From Aegilops tauschii subsp. strangulata (Eukaryota; Streptophyta; Magnoliopsida; Poales; Poaceae): a stretch of DNA of 64,000 bases. The position numbers and the translations under genes are program-made. Location: the NCBI RefSeq assembly GCF_002575655.3, contig NC_053039.3, forward strand, positions 376,131,633 to 376,195,632, in the 5' to 3' direction. Below, piece by piece: positions 10,988 through 22,900 of this stretch (its first letter is position 1; each line of letters opens with the position of its first letter). The notes below the pieces were generated by a model. That model was given only the letters and a program-made list of their open reading frames with translations, had not been told where the DNA came from and did no database searches.

Positions 10988-12409
10988 CGTAGTGGTCAAC
11001 GACTATCAGCTTGATTTTATTTTTTGGTAGAGGCCACTATCTTGCTGGTAAACCCCAACAACGCCCTATATCCAACCCAAAACGAAGGTAAAGGGAAGTT
11101 TTCCGGCCCGCGGTCACGGTCCTTCCTTTCCGGTTGTATGTGTGTATTTTTTGTGTGTAACTCGCCTAAAAATACATTTCACCATAAAACTTCACATACA
11201 AGCAGTATACATCCATATGTATGTGTGTTTTTTTTCAGGATTTTTTGAAAGCTAAAATTTGATTGCTGAATTTTTCAAATTTTGTGCTCTATGGAGCTCG
11301 AGCTCCATTAGCAATTTCCATTTGACCAATAAACTATTTGAGGTTTTCACCTGTGCTAATTTTGGACAACGCCAATAAATCCATCCCTAACACCCAAATC
11401 TAACAAATGGGCTACACCTGTTAGTGGCCACTTGTTATTTATTTTTACCCCCCCCCCCTCTGTCTCTCTTTCCGGTGCACGGCCCCAGGCGTAACTCTTT
11501 GACCCGGTAGTGGCGACAGCGTAAACCAATGGGTAGACGGGGAAGCACCACAGAGCAGCGGCGCCGACCGGGGACCCGGGGAGGCACGGGTAGACGAGGC
11601 ATCGTGCATCGTGCTTGCGGGCATGTCTGAATGGGGAGTTGGGGAAGCGCGGGCGTGCGGGCAGTGTGTCTACATCAACGATCCGGTGAGTGTCGGAGCC
11701 GCAAGCGGCGTGGATGGTGGGGAGGCACGAGGGGCGTTGGATGGTGAGGAGGCATGACGGAGCATCCGCGGGTGAACGTTGAGCCAAGAAGGCGCATGCG
11801 GTCTAGCAGGGGGTCTGCAGCGGAGACCAAGTGGGCGCCGATGGTGGAGGGCGGCGTCGAACATCAGGCCGAGCCCGAGGCGTAAGTCAGTGTCAATTGA
11901 TGTCCACCAATGTGGATGTGATTATAAATCAACGCCCTCTACAAAGGGGAGTTGAGGTATTTTTCTGCGATCATGATTTTGTGTGTGGAGTAAGGGGTCT
12001 ATTGGAGCAAGATTTTTCAACGAAGGAGCCCATGAAATAAGTAGGGGCTATCCAAAACCGCGGAGGGGATGACAAGCCAACCCCCTTTGTTGAGAAGAAG
12101 AGCTCGCTAGTCGAAGAGGAAATTTTGGCAGGTGGTTGAAAGGCTACGATAGACTAGTTGGGGATTGAGGTAGGCTTAGGTATGTTTGGGGAAGAGGCAA
12201 TGACAATGCCATGGCCATTTGCTAGCAGTCCTATGAAACGTTGTTGCGGTAGAAAGTAGTTTTTGAATTATATGTTTTTGTGAAAACCCGAGACTATTAT
12301 AAAAGTTCACCAAAAGCACAAAGCAAACCCAAACATAATAAAAATTATATCAATGTTGCTAGACAACCGAACGACAACTACTAATGCCAGAATGGGCGTG
12401 TAATGTCAT
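10988..12409. other. Intergenic DNA, no recognised gene
   Basis: No coding frame I trust; a 143-codon open frame on the minus strand (11356-11787) lacks any recognisable domain. The stretch has a perfect 18 bp palindrome at 11291-11308 and a C11-type run near 11448. It ends in GTCAT (12405-12409), the 5' target duplication of the next element, and was contiguous with 18795 before that insertion. Confidence 0.6.
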
Positions 12410-12881
12410 TGACGGTGTCCTGGACTAGGGGGTACTCACCACGTCGTCTCCCGATCAGTTGGATTGGGCCGAGGACCACCATAGCCGTTTGCTCATGGGC
12501 CAGTTCGGACAGCCGATGTATACACGAGGAAGATTCCACAAGACTTGGTGATCAAGACAAGGACTCCTCTCCACCGGCGTATTCGACTAGGACTCTTGTT
12601 ATCCTAGGCCTCTGGTACATTATATAAGACGAGGCCAGGCTAGTCGATAGAGCATCATGACATTACTCATCATACCTCTAGGGTTTAGATCACAACATAT
12701 GATCTCGAGGTAGATCAACTCTGCAACCGTACGCATCGAATACAATCAAAAACATCATGTAGGCTATTATCTGTTCGAGAGAACCCGAAGCTGGGTAAAA
12801 TCCCGTGTCCATGTTACCATCAATCCTAAGACACGCAGCTTGGGACCCCCTACCCGAGATCTTCCGGTTTTGACACCGAGA
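12410..12881 (+). repeat. 5' LTR of the pol-less element
   Basis: Begins TGACGGTGTCCTGG and ends TTTTGACACCGAGA. The matching 3' LTR ends in CACCGACA, so the last CA has become GA here. A TATA-like TACATTATATAAG lies near 12617. The following ATGGTGCTTTCATTGAGAG is where the primer-binding site should be. Confidence 0.9.
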
Positions 12882-15800
12882 ATGGTGCTTTCATTGAGAG
12901 TTCCGCTGTGTGGTCGGCAAAAGGATCAATGGCTCGCCTATAGATCAACTGCGACGTCGGCGTCGTCGTCGCCGCCTCGACTGGTCACCTTGGCTTGACC
13001 GAGGACTGTGCCCTACCTCCAATCATCATGTTAAGACGAGGGCCTTCATCAACATCAACTCCGATCTCTATCAAGATCATGGAGGAATTATCCATGGAGC
13101 TCGGGGGCTCAACGTCAACATTGCCCTCGGGCGACCGTGCTGTTTTTTCGAATAGCGAACTTGTATCCGCTACCACCACCTCCTCGAGCATCACTTTGAC
13201 GATTCCTTCGGTGGAATTGTGCGGAATTGAGTCTACAACAACACTGTAAAATTTCGTCGCGTTCTGATGGAGCAATCTCCGCCGGTCTCCGATATCGGAG
13301 CCCCGTCGAATCTGGACGGGAATCTAGACGAGTTTGGAGCGTGGTGTCCAACACCTAGCTCGGACGTCCTTTTGAAGATACAACCGTTGATCGGCTGTGG
13401 AATTCCTATATCTACCACCCCTCAAAATATCAGCTCGATCCGACCGTCCAAACTTCGGAACCTTCCGATTAGTGCATCACTTTTCAGATCTGTTTTCTGC
13501 GTGAGAACGAATCCGACCCGAGTTCATCTTTTTTATGAACGGGATTTCAGACATCCTTTTTGAAGGAAGTTTTGTATGGGGTATTGTGTTTTGTTCCCAA
13601 ACACATCCCACTAATTTTAAAGTCTTTTTCAATATGATCTTCACCATCGCGCCGGTGTCAAACCAGCCTGACAACGTTTCTCCACGGTTGCCGACCTGCG
13701 CTAGACACGTTGTCGCTTTGTTGAGCCGAACTCAGCTTCTTCGGATCATCATCTCGGCAAGCCGAACAAGAGTTCAGCATCGCGAAGGATAAATCATCAC
13801 CAACCTCACCGCCCCACGGATTACACGGAGCGGGCACATCAGCATCGCTGCACGGTCACTTCATCAAGCCGACATTGACCACGTCACGAGTTATGACCTG
13901 CATCGGCATGGCCGCATCGTTGCTTCTTCGAGCCGACGTCCATCACGCCGAACTACTTCAATACCTCGGCGACATGGCAGTTGCAACGTCTCCTTACCGA
14001 CATGCTCCGTCGCCTCGTCTGGGTCGGGGCTTCGCCATCCCTTCATCAATCTACTCCAGAGACTTCGGCGTCGTCAGCCGACCAGCTTTGTCACGTTAGC
14101 TGGACCGGGGGCTTTGCCTCGGTGAGCCAACCTTTACCAGCATCGCCATGCCGTCGCTTGACCGCTCATTAGGCAATGGGTGTGCGGATCGAGTCCCAAT
14201 TTTGGGAGTCACTTTTCTTCGGACTGCTACAACAAATAAACCACGTGCTATTAATCCTAGCAATTTTTGCTTGTTTGGGTTTATTTTTCCCAAGGAATTA
14301 TTACTCTGGTTTGTTCCATCATCTGTACACAGGTCTACGAAATGGCGGCCGTATTAGCGACAGTCGCGTGGTGGCTCGGTCAGTTTTCGTCATAGTTCGG
14401 CGAACGCCGCATCCGGAACTCCGACCGACCTGTGAATTCAGGCTTTGCCACGCCTTTACCGCATCACGCCGACGCCCTGCATCGACATTGACTTCGGCGC
14501 CAGGCCACATATTTTTAAATAAATTATCTTGCGTAAATTAATTATGCAAGGATTTTTATATATTTATATTATTATTGTTGGCCTGCACTATTTTACATGT
14601 GCAGGTAATGGACTTTGACTACGTCATATGGTCTCTTCGGCAAGCCGACGCCGTCGTCCCAATCGGCAAAAATCGTCTCGCGTGATCACCTTGTTGGTCG
14701 TGTTGCCATACCGACGTGTTCGGTTGCCTCGGGGACTTCGGCATCGCTGAGAGAGCTCTACCTCATCGAGCGTTCGGCGCACATGCCATATTTCTTTTAT
14801 TACTCACTTTGCATAAATTACTTACTCTGCAACAATTTTTTTTAATCTATTATTATTACTATTATCTCCGTTTTGCACTATTTTTTGCACAGGTAAATGA
14901 TTCAGGTCGGGCAGTGTTGTCACCTCGGCGTACTAACATACCACGTCACCTCGACTGGACGAGGGGGCTTTGTCAACACTTCATTAACCCACGCCGGGGA
15001 CTTCGGCGTCACTCTGTCGGCATGCATTGGCCGTGCTATGTCACCACTTCGGAGTGCTGAGCTCTTCGCTCCGCTACCTCGGGACCGGCTTGGGGAATGG
15101 AACCTTGTCCCGCATCAAGCTCGGACCGCGTCATCAATGCCGAACACATTAACCAGCTAAGTCGCTTTCATGCTCAAAATTTTAAATTTTTAACTTGTGT
15201 TCGGTTCAACCATGCTCACATACGTTGTTCGTTAAAAGAAACTCCCCTTACCCATGTTAACTGAGGGCTCTTAAAATTTACACGAGCCGTTCTATAATAA
15301 TGTGTTTTCTTCTTGGTCGTTGCAAAGTCTTTTTCTACCGCTCCTTTTTCGACTCGAGTGTATGGTCAATACCCGGATAGCCTAACTTCTCTCTAAAGCC
15401 GCTCGAATTTAGTTCGCTAAACTGGCCTCGAGGAAGCACTCCGCCTTCGGGATAAGGAGCTTGAAGCCGTAGGCTGACCCGCTTGAAGTCTTGAGATCGG
15501 ATGTGTCATGTTAAAGCACGATATAAGCACACTTTTTTTGAAAAAGACCAATTTCCGGATTGGCACCAAAATCTCGGTTTAGTCCGGACGTCAAGCTTTT
15601 ACATAAGTTTTTGGCTTTTCGAGCCTATGGCACTTTTAAACTATTGGTGTGTTTCCAGTATAAGTCTCGTAGTGCAACGCCGGACACCTTTTGAGATTCT
15701 GCAAAAACATTCTCGAATATTGCTATATATGCACCGGTTTCGAATTGTGTCTTTGGTCAACAGTTGGGTTGCCCGCTCCTGTGCTTGCCTCCTACGTTAC

Positions 15801-18322
15801 GCTTTGTTCGGCTAGGTGTGCAAAGGGAGAACCACTGCGATTGTGCTTCCAGCTCGCATGATTAAGCACCTCAGTGGAGAAAGCCGAAAACTGACTGCCA
15901 CAATAAGCGTAAACTGGTCAGCGATCCGATGACTGTGTTAAAGACGGGCCATTCATAACATTGGCCGAAGTGTTTACGACTTGACCTCGGTTGTCGCCGA
16001 ACACTAACCAGGGGCTAGTAGCTGGCCTCCCAACTTTAAGCTCCTATGACTAAGTGAAAGTTATAAAGCCCGCATATCTGATTGCCTCAGTTCTGCTAAC
16101 ACAACCGCCTTCAGGCACCGAGACTTCAGCTAAGGGTTGTTTGTTATTGCGGAAACATCCTGCGTAGCATCTATAAGGGGGTGGAAGCCGACGATGGGCC
16201 ACTTTCAACTGATAAACGGTTGCAACGGAGTTAAAATAAACATATCTTCGGCATTTGTATTTAATATACAAGGGCCGCCTTCCGTAATCATCGTTATAAC
16301 ACCATAAATATGCATCAATTTGACTTAAGATTTCGGTCAAGCTGGGTTGCCTGGCTCCTGTGATTACCCCTACGTTCTCGATTGTTCGACTAGGAGGTAA
16401 AAGAAGCACCTCTGTGATTGTTACTTCTGGATCATCCGTGTTAGTACCTCAGACTGGGAGAAGCCAAAAGCTAGCCATCTTAAAGAATATAATTGGTCGG
16501 CAACGACGGAAGTGAAATTTTTGATCCATTAAAAGCCACAGAGATCGGGAACTTACCCCGAACTAAATCCTCAATATTTTTCTCCTGCATCGATCGGAGT
16601 TGAGGTTTCATGATCATGGTCGGCATGACAACCCAAATAAAGGAACCGATAGCGGGATTATTTTTCTTTGGGAGATGTTTCTTACACCAAATAGTAATAT
16701 AACATTCTCTCGACATACCTTTGTTTATAAAACCATATGGCCGGATTGCCTTGTTTGTCACAAACCTTTGCCCTTGTAAAGGCTTTATAAAGTAGGACAA
16801 ATACTCCCCGGCCACTGGCCGAGGAGGTTGAAGCCGATGGTCGGTCAACAAGGTGTTGTACAATGCGGATCCGAGCATTCATGATGTAAAGTACTTGGAT
16901 GCAGAGAATCATTATACATAAAAATTGCGAGTAAAATCCATTTACTGCAATCCATCTTTTAAACCCCTTGGGGCCTACCTTGGCGAGCTCGGATTTCGAC
17001 CAGCTCTAAGCTCCTTTAAGAGATCTTTATTCTCTTTCCGAGAAGTTTGTGTTAAACACAATAAAATTTTCTGTCAAACGGATATCGATCCTTAATTTGG
17101 CCACCAGTGCCCACATTAAGGCTCGGGGGTTACTGGGCTTCGCACTCATTATTTATAAATATTAAAGGGGCACATCGATCCCCTGATATGGTGCTGCCAC
17201 CCGACCAGTGTCTTGGGGGCTACTGCGTTGCTTATTCAATGCAGAGAATTCAAAGTGCTCAGTGTTCGACATGACCGAACTATGGGCAAGCGCGTCTTCG
17301 TACAACAGTAAGTACCATCTGGGACTTATCCGGCATCAAGCTAATATATCACGGCGAATTCTCACAACCCTCTCTCAGGGGTCTGTCCACTGATCATTAT
17401 TTCTAATATATTACACTACGTTTCTATTCCTAAGTATGCTGCCGTGCTAGGAGTTGATTCTCAGGCCGATTTTGCAAATCGACCTGAGTCTCAGGGGCTA
17501 CTAGGATCAGCAGTTTTATGTTTTCCTTCAGGTGCATCTTGGGTTTTAGACCGACACACACCTTTAGGGCTACTGGATATACATATACTAGCTATATATA
17601 TCTCGGCAGAGAATAAATTGCACCAATAAAAAATATTCACAAAAAAATCAGCCCGCAGTCGGGGTGGTGCACCACCTCGGAAGCAGTCCGGCATAAAGCT
17701 CGGGCGCCAGTGGCTAGCTCCATAGAGGGCATTTCCGGCATTAAGCTCGGCTGAATTCGTTCAATCTTTTAAAAGACCGAGGTAGTTTACGACACCTCAA
17801 ACGCTGACCATCGTTGGAGCTCGGAAGTAGTCCGGCATAAAGCTCGGATTCGAATGGCTTGTTCCATAGAGAACTTTTCAGCGTTAAACTCGGATAACCT
17901 CCTTCAAACTTTTTCAAGCCAAGGTGATCTATGACACCTCGGATATAGTCCGGCGTTGGAGCTCGGATATAGTCCGGCGTTGGAGCTCGGATATAATCCG
18001 GCGTTGGTGCTCGGCTGCAAAAGATATCTCGAATGCAGTCCGGCGTTGGAGCTCGGATGCAAGAGGATACCGCCGCATGGGAACAACTTCAAACTCGAGG
18101 CGTGGCGTAAAAAATAATAACAAGGCATTGATAAAGGCCGAGAACTTAAAGGGGCTCCTCGGATACCCGACGTGTAAACTCTTCGGATTCACTTTTGGCG
18201 ATCCTCAAGATCGAAGATGAGATGATTTGTTGAACCAGTTTTCAAGACCGACGACCGAAGATGAAGAATAATTCGGAAGAATCGAGGAGCGTCCCAACTT
18301 GAAGACCGGTTCAGGGGGCTAC
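12882..18322 (+). other. Noncoding internal region of the pol-less element
   Basis: 5.4 kb of degenerate repeats rich in TCGG, CCGAC and GCCGA words. Modules containing a TTTGCACTATTTT-like stretch followed by GCAGGTAATG or CACAGGTAAATG recur (near 14590 and 14875). Purine-rich GGGGGCTACTG-like motifs recur near 17131, 17213, 17490 and 17567. Open frames are short and without domains; a first frame after the leader (about 12995-13249) could be a gag remnant, but I cannot show it. Confidence 0.65.
17938..18061 (+). repeat. 24 bp tandem repeat in the pol-less element
   Basis: Three head-to-tail 24 bp units (17938-18009) starting CTCGGATATAGTCCGGCG, and a diverged fourth unit at about 18029-18052 (CTCGAATGCAGTCCGGCG). 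Related single copies (CTCGGAAGTAGTCCGGC) occur near 17676 and 17820, so the unit spread locally. Confidence 0.85.
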
Positions 18323-18794
18323 TGACGGTGTCCTGGACTAGGGGGTACTCACCACGTCGTCTTCCAATCAGTTGGATTGAGCCGATGACCCCCATGGTCG
18401 TTTGCTCATGGACCAGTTCGGACAGCCGATGTGTACACGAGGAAGATTCCATAAGACTTGGTGATCAAGACAAGGACTCCTCTTCACCGGCGTATTCGAC
18501 TAGGACTCTTGTTATCCTAGGCCTCTGGTACATTATATAAGCCGAGGCCAGGCTAGTCGATAGAGCATCATGACATTACTCATCGTACCTCCATGGTTTA
18601 GATCACAACATATGATCTCGAGGTAGATCAACTCTGTAATCGTATGCATCGATTACAATCAAAAGCAGCATGTAGGGTATTATTTCTTCGAGAGAGCCCG
18701 AAGCTGGGTAAAATCCCGTGTCCATGTTACCATCAATCCTAAGACACGCAGCTTGGGACCCCCTACCCGAGATCTGCCGGTTTTGACACCGACA
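18323..18794 (+). repeat. 3' LTR of the pol-less element
   Basis: Begins TGACGGTGTCCTGG, ends TTTTGACACCGACA, and is followed directly by the target duplication GTCAT (18795-18799). It aligns end to end with 12410-12881 with no length difference. Confidence 0.92.
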
Positions 18795-19209
18795 GTCATC
18801 CCTCCCATGCCGGAGCTGGACTGACTTTTCAATAAGAGTCGGGAAGTCTCTGTTTATGTGCCCCTACGGACCAGCGCCCTATAGCCACAATTGTCATTGT
18901 TGAGCCCTTGAATCGATCAAATGCGGTTGACACTAGATCTCGCCACTGCACATGCATGACGATAAACCCTAACCTCGTCATCCCAAGGAGATGACAAGAA
19001 TCTACATTGCAACTTCGCCAACTCCATCCCGAGGGATAGATTCGAGGAGGATCAAAGCTGAGAAGACGAATTCGAAGATGAAGCGCCACCGCTGCAAAGG
19101 CTAAAAAGTCTAACCTAAACTATACTGGACTATACTAGCTAAAGCCGAGGCACCAGTGTTTCCCTCCCTGCCACCAGCCGGCGGAGTGGCAGGTAGAGGG
19201 GAGGGGAAT

Positions 19210-19420
19210 TCACGTTTGGTCGGGAAAGATACATAGTAGTTTCTTGAAATTAATGTGGAGTCCAGTGGCATTGGCAAAGTCATCAAAAAAATTCAGAGAT
19301 ATCACGGTTTGTGGTGTTGCCCTAGCTAGGATTAGGGTGTCCTCGGCGAATCGTACCATGGGGCCGGAGGGTGAGTCATCTATTGGGTGAGGACGTCGGC
19401 AACTATGGTGGAATTTGCTG
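19210..19420 (-). pseudogene. LINE reverse-transcriptase fragment
   Basis: The minus-strand frame gives VRFAEDTLILARATPQ and then FFDDFANATGLHINFKK. This is the active-site region of plant LINE reverse transcriptases (FADD box and the following GLxIN block), with E in place of the first D. Nothing recognisable precedes or follows, so it is a short relic, of a subfamily different from the LINE at 7579. Confidence 0.75.
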
Positions 19421-19577
19421 TTGGTACGAAATTTCTTTAAATGTGCATTTTGAGGTGTAGCGTAACCCGAAGGAAGCACAGTAATAATTTGCTCTGGAGA
19501 ACCTCGTACCAAGCAATGAAAGCACACAAACGTAATCATTTTAGTACAGCAGAACCACTGCTTCGGCAGTAAAATTG

Positions 19578-19635
19578 GACAATATTAGTATTTGTCTGCC
19601 TCGTACTTGTCACGACAATATTAGTATTTGTCTGC
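19578..19635. repeat. 22 bp direct repeat in the ABCG promoter region
   Basis: The same 22 bases containing AATATTAGTATTTGTCTGC occur at 19578-19599 and 19614-19635, 36 bp apart, about 350-400 bp upstream of the ABCG start codon. They may be a duplicated regulatory site or a simple slippage duplication. Confidence 0.85.
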
Positions 19636-19841
19636 AAAACATTGGACACCTTGTCATAGAAAAAGGAAGTTGAAGCCCACACGCACGTACGTATACATGC
19701 AGAAGGAACTAGGCACCCCCGTTCCCCCTCTTGACCTGCTCCTGCGTTCAAAAAGGCATTCGAGAAAAAGTTAATCTAAACCAAGTTGTGATTTGAATTA
19801 GGATTAATATAAATCCTGCACTCAACCACCTCATCTTCCCT

Positions 19842-19850
19842 CTATTTAAG
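19842..19850 (+). promoter_or_regulatory. Probable TATA box of the ABCG gene
   Basis: TCTATTTAA lies about 140 bp before the ATG at 19985, with a C-rich stretch just before it. Transcription would start near 19875, giving a leader of roughly 110 bases. It is the best TATA-like site close to the gene; no other support. Confidence 0.55.
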
Positions 19851-19984
19851 CAGTCTCGGGCTCTCAGCCCATACCACCATTCTGCATAGTCATCACGAGC
19901 AAAAGAAGAAACCCATACCACCACCCAGCTGATTGCTAGCTTCCCCGCACGTCTCCGACGATCGAGCCGGCTAAGCATCCCTAT

Positions 19985-22900
19985 ATGGCGTCCGAGCAGC
20001 TGCTGCCCGCCGTGCCGAGGTGGAGGCCGAGCCCGCCGCGGGAGCAGAGCCGTCCCGGCCACGCCGCAGACGACGAGGGCCCGTCCGACACGGCCTCCGA
20101 CGTCCTCGGCGGCTCCCTGCGCAGCACCGACGGCTTCCCTTTCGGCAGCGGGAGCTCGTTCCCGCCGCCGCCGTTCGCTCCGATGCCGGTGACCCTGCCG
20201 CGGTCGCGGACCTCCTCGTCGCTCGAGATCAGCGTGGAGAACGGCGCCGGCGCCGTGCCCGCCGTGGTTCGCGAGACGTCGTTGCGCCGGGTTGACCAGG
20301 GCGTCGTGCTCTCCTGGGAGGACCTGTGGGTGTCGGCGGCCGGCGGCAAGGCCGGCCGCGTCCCCATCCTGCGCGGCCTCAACGGTTATGCGCGCCCCGG
20401 CGAGGTCCTCGCCATCATGGGGCCCTCCGGCTGCGGCAAATCCACCCTTCTGGACGCTCTAGCAGGTTGGTACAGCCGTATACATGCTCGTGAATAATAC
20501 TACTCCTATACGATTTATCGTATGCGGGCTGGCCTTCGCTAGTCAGACAGCCAGCCAGAATATTATAATTTTTGTGGTGAGAAGATTAAAGAATTAATTC
20601 CGACGAGCTTCCGTGGTACAAAATTACAGGAAGGCTAGGCTCTGGTGTCAGCCAGAAGGGAGACATCTTGATCAATGGCCGGAGGCAGAAGTTATCCTAC
20701 GGAACTTCGGTAAGCCTAGTGCATGCATGGATGGGCTATTTCAATTCGGAGAATCTCATTTTCATTCGGGTTGATCGTGAACGAACGTACTCTATCAATT
20801 ATTTTAGTTAATCAACGCATCCTTTGCGTGTTGCAGGCGTACGTGACGCAGGACGACGTGCTGATGACGACGCTGACGGTGCGGGAGGCGGTACGCTACT
20901 CGGCGTCGCTGCAGCTGCCGAGCGGCATGTCGGCGGCGGCGAAGCGGGAGAGGGCGGAGGAGACGCTGCGGGAGATGGGGCTGGAGGGCGCGGCGGACAC
21001 GCGCATCGGCGGGTGGATGCACAAGGGGATCAGCGGCGGCCAGCGGCGCCGGGTCAGCATCTGCATGGAGATCCTCACCCGGCCGGCGCTGCTGTTCCTC
21101 GACGAGCCCACCAGCGGCCTCGACAGCGCCGCCTCCTTCCACGTCGTCAGCCGGATCGCCAGGCTCGCGCGCCGGGAGGGCATGACCGTCGTCGCCGCCG
21201 TGCACCAGCCCAGCACCGAGGTCTACGGCCTCTTCCACGGGCTCTGCCTCCTCGCCTACGGCAAGACAGTCTTCTTCGGTCCCGCCGCCGAGACCAACCA
21301 GGTACGTCTGTACATACTGTTGTATGCGTGCGTACGTATGCGTGTACGTACGAATACGTGCACAGTGCTGTTGATTGTTGCATGATGCTGTTGCTATCGT
21401 ATGTACGTGTTTGGACTTTGGACATGATCGCAACCCTAGTAACTAGTAAGCGTATTCACAGTTTCACACTGGTGGTAATAAAAATAATTTGATGTTTAGG
21501 CTTGGATCTTTGGTGAGATCATATGATCAATTTATAAAACATATATACTGATTTTTTAGCACATACCTATATGGGGGTATATCTGCAAGTCCAAAACATT
21601 TCAGCCAAAATTTTCATCTAAATCTAGAGAAGTAATAATAATAAAAAGCTTCTTCTGTAAGTAATAGTAATAATAAAAAGCTTCGTCAGCTTTGGTCGGG
21701 TACTTGGGTACACGATTCATTGCTCTTCTTTTTTTCTTTTTTGGTTCTCTAAGTGTGGGTCGAATGTGAAGCGGCAATTTATTGTGGTTCGTTTGTTACA
21801 GTTTTTTTTATAGATTTTTCATCTAAATAAAAGTTTTCTGAGATTTTTCATCTAAAAAATATTTTTTGAGATCTTTTAACCATGTATTGTATTATTGAAA
21901 AAACATTGATCCCACAAATCATATCAAGGAGAGATCCTACCGAAGTTGCCCCCGCACACTCGGGTTGGCGAAATCACATATTTTTTTCCCATGGAGAAGC
22001 AAACTTGCATCCTATTTATTTATAAGTGTCATCCGTCCTTTTTAAGTCCGTAATATATTGAATTCTAATTTTCCCCTAAGAGCAACTAGGACTAATTTGC
22101 ATTTCAACAAAATTTAAACGGATTCTTCCCGCAAATAAAAATTACTTGGTGTGACCCGACTTCATATATGGATTTATCTTAGCCATAATATATATGGCTC
22201 CGTATAGGGGCTAGATACGTGTAGGTAACTATGGGTTAAACCTAGCACTGTGAGAGGGCACATAACAAAAACCTGAGCACCAGACGTACACCATAATGCA
22301 AAAAGTAGATAATGAGATGTTAGTCATTTGGTCACAGAAAGCATGCTATTTGCTACTCCATCTAATTCATATGACTTATCGCTGATTTAGTACTTACCGT
22401 TCTGGTATCATTTAACTTAGCTATCCATCCACAATAGAAAGAAGTAGGAGTAGTTTTTTTTTTTTTGCCACACCGTACGGCGACAGTAATTATGTACACC
22501 CTCCGTATATGGAGGAACTGTGCATATACATTTACAGTGGCACCTCTACGGCGGTGGAACTGTGCTCGAGTCACTGGTAGCGACTAGGAACACTGCTACG
22601 CCGACTGAAGACCACTGCACAAGATCGATCGAAACCGCCGGGGCACATATGGACTGCGCCATGCACTGGGAACATTCGTTTTGGCAGGGCAGCATGCATT
22701 GATCGATCATGCCGTCTAACTCAACTGCGGCATCGCGTTCATAGCACAGTGGCAAAGACGTGCTTGTATTCTGGACAGTTTTTTCAGTGGTGACAGCTGA
22801 GGCTGAAAGCTCGGTTCAGCTGTAGACAACTGTGGAGAGATCATGTAGTATTCGTATTTGGTAATCCACCGTGCGAAGCAAGTCTTCTGATACAACAAAT

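Larger units (their letters stand above)
12410..18794 (+). mobile_element. LTR retrotransposon without coding capacity (LARD-like), complete
   Basis: Two LTRs of 472 bp each flank 5.4 kb of internal DNA, and a perfect 5 bp duplication GTCAT lies on both sides (12405-12409, 18795-18799). A purine-rich tract ending AGGGGGCTAC sits at 18312-18322 just before the 3' LTR, which fixes the plus orientation. I find no gag, protease, reverse transcriptase or integrase motif in any frame, so it must have been moved by enzymes of another element. The two LTRs differ at roughly one base in twenty by eye, mostly transitions, so the insertion is not recent. I do not name the family. Confidence 0.9.
18800..19841. 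other. Upstream region of the ABCG gene
   Basis: Unique-looking DNA apart from a reverse-transcriptase scrap (about 19210-19420, minus) and a short direct repeat (19578-19635). It should hold the distal promoter of the ABCG gene. The 6.4 kb element at 12410-18794 inserted about 1.2 kb upstream of the start codon. Confidence 0.55.

Noticed and set aside
11356..11787. 143-codon minus-strand frame as a small gene
   Set aside because: No domain, no promoter or splice context, Pro/Cys/His-rich translation typical of noncoding DNA.
20804..21433. Open frames on the minus strand across ABCG exon 3
   Set aside because: Mirror frames of a very GC-rich exon; the plus strand encodes a well-conserved ATPase.
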